From Nitrosomonas sp. (lineage in GTDB: Bacteria; Pseudomonadota; Gammaproteobacteria; Burkholderiales; Nitrosomonadaceae), in NCBI RefSeq assembly GCF_019752095.1, contig NZ_JAIEMO010000036.1:1-40345 (forward strand): a stretch of 40,345 bases of DNA, written 5' to 3'. A program made the position numbers and the translations under genes. Under the pieces are notes generated by a model. The model saw only the letters and a program-made list of their open reading frames with translations, made no database searches and was not told where the DNA came from. Of the stretch, positions 34,625-40,345 are shown one piece after another. Within the stretch, counting starts at the first letter, position 1. Each line of letters starts with the position of its first letter.

Positions 34625-35967
34625 TGTCATTAAACCGGCGCATCCTGTTCAGCGCAACCTTTGTTATGCTGATTTTTATCGTTGGAATTGCGTTAACTCT
34701 GGACCGTGCTTTTTATGATAGTGCGCGCTTAGGTGTAAAAGATCGCCTATTCGCCAAGCTGCTCATGCTCATGGGAGATGCCGAAGTTGAAGATTCCAAC
34801 GAATTGGATGTGCCGACCAATTTGCTCGATGCAGAGCTCGGCCACGTCAATTCAGACACCTATGCTTATATCGTCGATCCGACCAATACTATTGTCTGGC
34901 GCTCCAATTCATCACTCAACAAACCCATACCGCCTATTGCTTTGCTAGAGAAAGGCAAAAAAGAATTTAGCCAAATCATGCTCAATGAGGAACCCTACTT
35001 CATCTATCGCTACGGCGTTGCCTGGGAAACCCCTACCGGAGATTATCCGCTAACTTTCATTGTCATTACGGATACCGTATTGTTTGAGGCGCAGATTGAA
35101 CGTTATCGGGAAGATTTGTGGGGCTGGCTGAGCATCATGGCAGTTTTTCTATTAGCAACCCAAATGCTGGTATTGCATTGGGGGCTACAGCCACTTCGCA
35201 AAGTATCGACTGAACTTGCCGCCATAGAATCCGGACAGAAAGAAAACTTGAAAGGCATTTATCCCAGTGAAATACAAGTATTAACCGATAACATTAACTC
35301 TCTGATCAACCACGAACATAAACAACAGAAACGCTATCGTAATGGTCTCGCCGACTTAGCACACAGTCTCAAAACACCGCTCGCCGTTCTGCAGGGCGCA
35401 ATCCAGGGCGAAGAAGATGAAACCATCCGGCGCAAAACGATTCAGGAACAAATTGACCGCATGGATAACACCATCCAGTATCAATTACGCCGTGCCGCAA
35501 CTGCCGGCAGCTCACCGGGCATGAGACTGATCATGCTACGTCCCATGGTCGACCGAATTGTTAACACCGTGACGAAAGCCTATCGTGATAAGAACCCTCA
35601 CATCACTACTGAGATTGATGAATCCACCGGTTTGCGTATCGATGAGGGGGATTTAATGGAATTATTGGGAAACCTGATCGACAACGCTTTTAAATGGTGC
35701 CGTCAGAGCATTCATTTATCCGCGGGTTATCAGGGAAGCCAGGTGATCATTCAGGTCAAAGATGATGGCCCTGGTATTCAATCTCATGAAATCGCTAGAA
35801 TTCTCGAACGTGGCGTACGCGCCGATCAATCTATACCTGGTCACGGTATCGGCTTAGCCATCGTGCGTGATATCACACAAGTTTATGGCGGGGAACTTTC
35901 AATCGAAAATAATACAACTGGTGGCCTCTGCGTTGCTCTGCGCTTGAAACAGAGTAAGCAGCACTGA
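34621..35967 (+). CDS. Sensor histidine kinase, PhoQ type
   Basis: 448 residues: membrane segment about 9-27, periplasmic sensor domain about 28-165 (acidic around DAEVEDSNELD, a feature of PhoQ-like cation sensors), second membrane segment 168-186, HAMP-like linker, His248 in LADLAHSLKTPLA, and the catalytic domain with NLIDNAFKWC, DDGPGI and GHGIGLAIVRD. The LAHSLKTPLAVLQG form is that of PhoQ. Divalent cations or cationic peptides are possible signals, by analogy. Overlap ATGATG with the regulator gene. Confidence 0.9.
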   Translation: MMSLNRRILFSATFVMLIFIVGIALTLDRAFYDSARLGVKDRLFAKLLMLMGDAEVEDSNELDVPTNLLDAELGHVNSDTYAYIVDPTNTIVWRSNSSLNKPIPPIALLEKGKKEFSQIMLNEEPYFIYRYGVAWETPTGDYPLTFIVITDTVLFEAQIERYREDLWGWLSIMAVFLLATQMLVLHWGLQPLRKVSTELAAIESGQKENLKGIYPSEIQVLTDNINSLINHEHKQQKRYRNGLADLAHSLKTPLAVLQGAIQGEEDETIRRKTIQEQIDRMDNTIQYQLRRAATAGSSPGMRLIMLRPMVDRIVNTVTKAYRDKNPHITTEIDESTGLRIDEGDLMELLGNLIDNAFKWCRQSIHLSAGYQGSQVIIQVKDDGPGIQSHEIARILERGVRADQSIPGHGIGLAIVRDITQVYGGELSIENNTTGGLCVALRLKQSKQH

Positions 35968-36244
35968 TCTTGTTCACAGCGAACTTACCGAAACACAAAT
36001 CGCGAGCGTGATTCTGCCCGATTGCCGGAACGTATTATTAAACGGGGCGTGGAATTTTAGAGGTTATATACAGCGTATACGGAAAAATAGCTCGAAGTGT
36101 ATGGCGCTAACAAAGTATGACGGCAGTTGCTATGACAAGGTTAGTGTTACTCGCTGCACTGTTGTGAAAAATTAAGAAGATTATAATACATAGTGTTAGA
36201 AGCGGTAAAAATTCTGAACAACAGCAGCAGATTCAGATCGACAT
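35968..36244. other. Spacer between convergent kinase genes
   Basis: 277 bp with no gene that I can support. The first 90 bp carry a short frame ending ...LPERIIKRGVEF then stop, which could be a scrap of a lost gene. No clear terminator. Confidence 0.35.
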
Positions 36245-37180
36245 TTAGAAAACACGAACACCAAAACTCTCAAAATAATACTGATCAATCTCATCGCGAG
36301 AAAACTGATGATTTTGTCCACCGCGTTGAGCAATTTTTAGCGAACCCATTAGCGAGCCAAGTTGTCCTGCAGTTTGCCATTCCAGATTATTGACAATGCC
36401 ATATAACAAGCCAGCGCGATAGGCATCGCCGCAGCCGGTGGGATCGACAATTGCTTTCGGCTTGACGCTAGGAATTTCAATTTTTTTACCATCGGCGTAA
36501 ATGATAGAGCCTTGCGCGCCCAAGGTAATGATCAATGCTTTGGCTTTGTTCGCTAAGGATTCCAGATTGATTCCCGTACGGTCTTGCAACATCTGGCCTT
36601 CATAGTCATTGACAGCGATATAATCCGCTTTGTCGATGAAATCAAGTAGCTCTTCTTTGTTATACATCGGTAGCCCCTGTCCCGGATCAAAAATAAAAGG
36701 GATGCCGGCTTCGTAAAATTCACGTGCATGTAACATCATGCCATCGCGTCCGTCTGGAGCGATAATGCCTAACCGAATATCACTTGTTTCTTGCACGGAA
36801 TTGAGGTGCGAGAAATTCATCGCTCCTGGATGAAATGCAGTAATCTGATTATCGTCCAGATCAGTAGTGATGAAAGCCTGTGCAGTAAAGGTATCGGCAA
36901 CATGCAGCACATGCTCCTGAGTCAAGCGTAATTGCTCTAACCGCTTGGCATAAGGTGCATAATCGTCGCCAACAGTAGCCATCATGACAGGCTCTCCGCC
37001 CAGCATTTTTAGATTGTACGCAATATTACCGGCACAACCGCCGAATTCACGGCGCATCTCAGGAACCAAAAATGCGACATTCAAAACGTGGATTTTCTCA
37101 GGCAGAATGTGATTCTTAAACTGATCCTGAAAAACCATAATATTATCGTAAGCGATTGAACCGCATATCAATGTACGCAT
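36245..37180 (-). CDS. PfkB-family kinase (adenosine kinase-like)
   Basis: 311 residues, ribokinase fold. First signature GGCAGNIAYNLKMLGG (about 47-62) and second DPTGCGDAYRAGLLYG (about 245-260), whose Asp is the catalytic base; GCGD replaces the usual GAGD, which occurs in adenosine-kinase-type members. Length fits. It lies 41 bp after gcvPB on the same strand, so it may be the last gene of the glycine-cleavage operon. Substrate (adenosine or a sugar) is not settled by sequence. Confidence 0.85.
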   Translation of the reverse strand: MRTLICGSIAYDNIMVFQDQFKNHILPEKIHVLNVAFLVPEMRREFGGCAGNIAYNLKMLGGEPVMMATVGDDYAPYAKRLEQLRLTQEHVLHVADTFTAQAFITTDLDDNQITAFHPGAMNFSHLNSVQETSDIRLGIIAPDGRDGMMLHAREFYEAGIPFIFDPGQGLPMYNKEELLDFIDKADYIAVNDYEGQMLQDRTGINLESLANKAKALIITLGAQGSIIYADGKKIEIPSVKPKAIVDPTGCGDAYRAGLLYGIVNNLEWQTAGQLGSLMGSLKIAQRGGQNHQFSRDEIDQYYFESFGVRVF

Positions 37181-37221
37181 TATTCGGATTCCACTTCGAT
37201 TAATAGTATTTAATTATTGAA

Positions 37222-38673
37222 TCAGGCATCCGGTTTCCAAACCAAATCGGGCTCACGCGCAGCCTTAACATCATCCAGCTTACGCACTGGCATGGTATGC
37301 GGTGCGCCTTTCACCATATCTGGTTGTGTCTCGATTTCTTGCAGAATTTCTTTCATTGATGCGACAAAAGCATCCAGCGTTTCCTTGGATTCCGTTTCGG
37401 CTGGCTCAATCAATAAGCATTCGGGTACCAGCAGCGGAAAATAGGTTGTCGGTGCATGATAACCTTTATCAAGTAGTCGTTTGGCCAGATTCATCGCGGT
37501 TACGCCAGTTTTATCCTTGATATCTTTCAGCGTGACAATAAATTCATGACTGGCTCGGCGGTTAGGGTAAGCAATTTCAAATCCCACTTTGCGCAATTCG
37601 GCCATCAAATAGTTAGCGTTCAGTGTGGCAAATTCGGAAATGCGATGCATACCATCCAATCCCAGTAAACGAACATAAATATAGGCTCGCAACAATACTC
37701 CAGCATTACCCATGTGCGCGGATAACCGTCCAATGGATTGCGGTTTGTCTTTCTCAGTGATCCAACGATAGGTATCGCCTTCCTTGGCAACAATCGGAAT
37801 TGGGATAAAAGGCAACAAGCGCTCGGCCACGCCCACTGGTGCAGAACCCGGACCACCACCACCATGCGGGGTAGAAAAGGTTTTGTGCAGGTTGATATGA
37901 ATCACATCAAAACCCATATCGCCCGGTTTCACCTTACCCAATACCGCGTTCAAATTGGCGCCGTCGTAATACAGCAATCCACCGGCCTGATGTACCACGC
38001 GACTCATTTCAGCAACATTCTTTTCGAACACACCTAATGTGGAAGGATTGGTCAGCATCAATCCGGCAGTTTTTGGCCCAACGGCAGCCTTCAGAGCATC
38101 CAGATCGACATTCCCATCTTTATCAGTAGCAATTTCCACCACTTTGAAGCCGCACATTACGGCCGTGGCAGGATTCGTGCCATGCGCCGCATCAGGCACA
38201 ATGATTTCGGTGCGGTCAAAATCGCCGCGCGATTCGTGATAGGCACGAATCATCATGACACCGATCAACTCGCCTTGCGCACCCGCCATCGGCGTTAAGC
38301 TGACAGCAGCCATACCGGTGACTGCTTTCAGGATTTCCTGCAATTCATACATGCAAGCAAGATAACCTTGGCCAGTGTCTTCAGGCGCCAGCGGATGCCT
38401 GGATATGAATTGCGGTAACATGGCTAACGAATTACACGCACGCGGATTGTATTTCATTGTGCATGAACCCAGCGGGTAAAATTCGGTATCAATTGAGAAA
38501 TTCTTTTGTGACAGGCGGGTAAAGTGACGCACCGTATCCATCTCGGAAACTTCCGGCAGAAGCACTTTCGATTTGCGCAGCAAGTTTTGCGGAATCGCCG
38601 ATTTGCTTGCCGGCTTTGCCGGTGATTGAGAATAATTAAGACGCCCTGGGCGCGAGTGTTCAAATATCAACAT
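37222..38673 (-). CDS. gcvPB: Glycine dehydrogenase (decarboxylating) subunit 2
   Basis: 483 residues, carboxy half of the glycine cleavage P-protein. PLP-binding lysine in [18 protein letters not shown]; other motifs [30 protein letters not shown] and [11 protein letters not shown]. With GcvPA it decarboxylates glycine and passes methylamine to lipoyl-GcvH. 21 bp after tpx; the partner gcvPA is two genes upstream on the same strand. No gcvT or gcvH is inside the window. Confidence 0.95.
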   Translation of the reverse strand: MLIFEHSRPGRLNYSQSPAKPASKSAIPQNLLRKSKVLLPEVSEMDTVRHFTRLSQKNFSIDTEFYPLGSCTMKYNPRACNSLAMLPQFISRHPLAPEDTGQGYLACMYELQEILKAVTGMAAVSLTPMAGAQGELIGVMMIRAYHESRGDFDRTEIIVPDAAHGTNPATAVMCGFKVVEIATDKDGNVDLDALKAAVGPKTAGLMLTNPSTLGVFEKNVAEMSRVVHQAGGLLYYDGANLNAVLGKVKPGDMGFDVIHINLHKTFSTPHGGGGPGSAPVGVAERLLPFIPIPIVAKEGDTYRWITEKDKPQSIGRLSAHMGNAGVLLRAYIYVRLLGLDGMHRISEFATLNANYLMAELRKVGFEIAYPNRRASHEFIVTLKDIKDKTGVTAMNLAKRLLDKGYHAPTTYFPLLVPECLLIEPAETESKETLDAFVASMKEILQEIETQPDMVKGAPHTMPVRKLDDVKAAREPDLVWKPDA

Positions 38674-38694
38674 AATCTATGGGTTCAATCTCAT

Positions 38695-39192
38695 TTATTG
38701 CTTCAAAGCAGCTATCGCTGCCTCATAATTCGGCTCGTCTGCAATCTCTGGAACCAGTTCGGCATGAATTATGGTATCCGATTCATCCAGTACAATCACC
38801 GCGCGTGCTGTAATACCGCCAAATGGACTGTCAGCAATCAAAACACCGTAATCTTTCATGAAATTGGCGCCACGCATGGTGGATAAGGTAACCACTTTAT
38901 CCAATCCCTCAGCATCAGTGAATCGGCTCATGGCAAAAGGCAGATCAGCAGCAATGATCAGTACAACGGTATTATCCATGTTACTGGCCTGCTGGTTAAA
39001 CTTGCGGGTTGAAATCGCACATACCGGCGTATCCAAACTGGGAACAATATTCAATACTTTCTTTTTCCCCGCGTAATTGTCCAATGTAACATCTTGTAGG
39101 TCTCGATTGACCAAAGAAAATGACGGTGCTTTTTGACCGACTTTGGGAAAAGTCCCTTCAATTTTAATGGGGTTTCCTTTGAGAGTAACCAT
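38695..39192 (-). CDS. tpx: Thiol peroxidase (Tpx, atypical: single Cys)
   Basis: 165 residues, peroxiredoxin that reduces hydroperoxides. The peroxidatic Cys58 lies in [17 protein letters not shown] as in all Tpx. The normal resolving Cys (E. coli Cys95, RFCGAEG) is Thr here (RFTDAEG), and Cys82 is also absent, so Cys58 is the only Cys in the protein. It must be resolved by an external thiol or work as a 1-Cys enzyme. Located between gcvPA and gcvPB with gaps of 56 and 21 bp, same strand. Confidence 0.92.
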   Translation of the reverse strand: MVTLKGNPIKIEGTFPKVGQKAPSFSLVNRDLQDVTLDNYAGKKKVLNIVPSLDTPVCAISTRKFNQQASNMDNTVVLIIAADLPFAMSRFTDAEGLDKVVTLSTMRGANFMKDYGVLIADSPFGGITARAVIVLDESDTIIHAELVPEIADEPNYEAAIAALKQ

Positions 39193-39248
39193 GATTTTTC
39201 CTTAAAGATAAAGTTGATAAGTAATAAGTTTGAGTAAACCGCAGTTAA

Positions 39249-40250
39249 TTAACCAAGTGCCTGCTGCATGGCAACAGCATAATTCTGCAAGTCAGATTCA
39301 GTCTTGGTTTCCGTCGCACAAACCAGCAAGCCATTACCCAATTCGGGGTATTGTCCTTGCAAACTGTATCCTCCCAGAATTCCTTTTTGCTTCAGTTTAC
39401 TCAATACATCCACAACCGGCTTAGACAAAGTTAGTGCCGCTTCATGAAATACAGGTCCACTAAATGCTCTTTCAACGCCTTTAATCTTCACCAATTGCTC
39501 AACCAATTCCAGCGTATTGGCATGTGATTGTGCCGCGACCCGACGCAATCCTTCCGGACCCACTAATGACATAAAAATAGTGGCAGCGGTCACCATCAAC
39601 CCTTGATTGGTACAAATATTGGATGTTGCTTTGGAGCGGCGGATATGTTGTTCGCGTGCCTGTAGCGTCAGCACGAATCCTTCTTTATTATCCAAGTCCG
39701 TGGTACGACCAATGATACGGCCCGGCATTTGACGCACCAATTCATTCTTGCACGCCATAAAACCAAAGTACGGCCCACCACTGGACAGCGGTATTCCAAG
39801 TGGCTGGCCTTCACCAACAGCGATATCGGCGCCTTTGCTGCCCCATTCCCCCGGAGGGGTTAACAATGCCAGTGCGGTTGGATTGACGACGCCGATGGCA
39901 AAAGCATTTTTACTGTGTGCCCAATCGGTCAATGCATCAACTTGTTCCAACACCCCAAAGAAATTAGGTTGCGGAATCACCAATGCGGCAAAATCTTCAT
40001 GATTCGAATTGGCTAATGATTCCGGCAGAATTTGCCCGCATTCGGTGCAGTAGGGCAATTCGACCACTTCAATTTTTTGATTGCTGACAATGGCACGAAC
40101 CACTTGACGATAAACGGGATGTACTGTTTGTGGAATCAAAATGCGTCGTGATGTTTTATGCGAACGCACCGCCATCAAAGCAGCTTCAGCCAAAGCCGTA
40201 GCACCGTCATACATGCTGGCATTGGAGACATCCATCCGGCTGGCAACAAC
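39249..40250 (-). CDS. gcvPA: Glycine dehydrogenase (decarboxylating) subunit 1, amino terminus missing
   Basis: Amino half partner of the glycine cleavage P-protein. About 330 residues of roughly 450 are present: [69 protein letters not shown]. The first ATG inside (40235) is mid-domain and is not a plausible start. Reading upstream the frame meets a stop (TAG, minus strand of 40251-40253) and then sequence that no longer looks like GcvPA. So the gene is either broken here or the window edge is an assembly junction. Confidence 0.85.
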   Translation of the reverse strand, partial: VVASRMDVSNASMYDGATALAEAALMAVRSHKTSRRILIPQTVHPVYRQVVRAIVSNQKIEVVELPYCTECGQILPESLANSNHEDFAALVIPQPNFFGVLEQVDALTDWAHSKNAFAIGVVNPTALALLTPPGEWGSKGADIAVGEGQPLGIPLSSGGPYFGFMACKNELVRQMPGRIIGRTTDLDNKEGFVLTLQAREQHIRRSKATSNICTNQGLMVTAATIFMSLVGPEGLRRVAAQSHANTLELVEQLVKIKGVERAFSGPVFHEAALTLSKPVVDVLSKLKQKGILGGYSLQGQYPELGNGLLVCATETKTESDLQNYAVAMQQALG

Positions 40251-40345
40251 CTAGGATATATCACAGGTTTGCGGTCCAAATTCCTAAAAGAAGCAAAGGT
40301 TGTAGGTAGTGGTTATGGCGCCATCAGCACCATGGAGCAGAAAAT
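40251..40345 (+). other. Foreign-looking sequence at the right edge
   Basis: The final 95 bases do not continue gcvPA (two stops in its frame). In one plus-strand frame they stay open to the edge: LGYITGLRSKFLKEAK, then VVGSGYGAISTMEQK. I do not recognise this peptide. It may be the end of an insertion, a neighbouring gene or an assembly chimera. Confidence 0.4.

Overview
This window is chromosomal DNA of an ammonia-oxidising betaproteobacterium, most like Nitrosomonas. The key clue is at the left edge: the minus strand of bases 1-70 encodes the amino terminus of ammonia monooxygenase subunit C (MATTYDT...YDMSLWYD). Other genes (pilS/pilR preceded by a PP0621-type gene, the two-subunit glycine decarboxylase gcvPA/gcvPB, a PEP-CTERM protein, an AmpG-type transporter) fit the same group. 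This assignment is by recall of protein families, not by a search.

Layout. (1) 1-3.5 kb: amoC (outward) divergent from a phosphate-selective porin that has a clear array of PhoB-type half-sites in front of it, then pstS. (2) 3.5-10.7 kb: a tightly packed co-directional run, a peptide-type ABC permease, a fused double ATPase, prfC, a secreted metallophosphoesterase-like protein and yicC, with start/stop overlaps at several joints. (3) 10.9-14.2 kb: the PP0621 / PilS / PilR unit controlling type IV pili. (4) 14.3-18.5 kb: a lipoprotein, a 64-residue orphan, corA, a PEP-CTERM protein, and a gene-poor stretch with an IS5-type transposase remnant. (5) 18.5-22.5 kb: pyrE divergent from xth-ampG-zapE. 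(6) 22.5-28.8 kb, the accessory island: a 932-residue LamG/cadherin surface protein on the minus strand, and next to it an array of displaced Rhs carboxy-terminal modules (toxin-tip remnant plus immunity gene, repeated), ending near a WGR-domain gene. (7) 28.9-32 kb: SDR epimerase, photolyase, membrane protein. (8) 32-36 kb: a 43-residue lipoprotein, then a histidine-rich secreted protein, a PepSY protein and a PhoP/PhoQ-type two-component system. (9) 36.2-40.3 kb, minus strand: a PfkB-family kinase, gcvPB, a thiol peroxidase lacking the usual resolving cysteine, and a gcvPA that is cut off near the right edge.

The most unusual part is 25.6-28.25 kb. Three copies of a nearly identical 56-bp piece of the Rhs core end (YGY.LQNPLTYTDPTG) each precede a different tip, and three intact, mutually unrelated small genes sit directly behind tips 1-3, at the position of immunity genes. 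The core pieces have no start codons and carry stops or frameshifts, so this reads as a graveyard or reservoir of toxin tips in which the putative immunity genes have stayed open while the toxins decayed. Orphan Rhs tip/immunity modules are a known phenomenon; the particular modules and the absence of any full-length rhs gene here are worth following.
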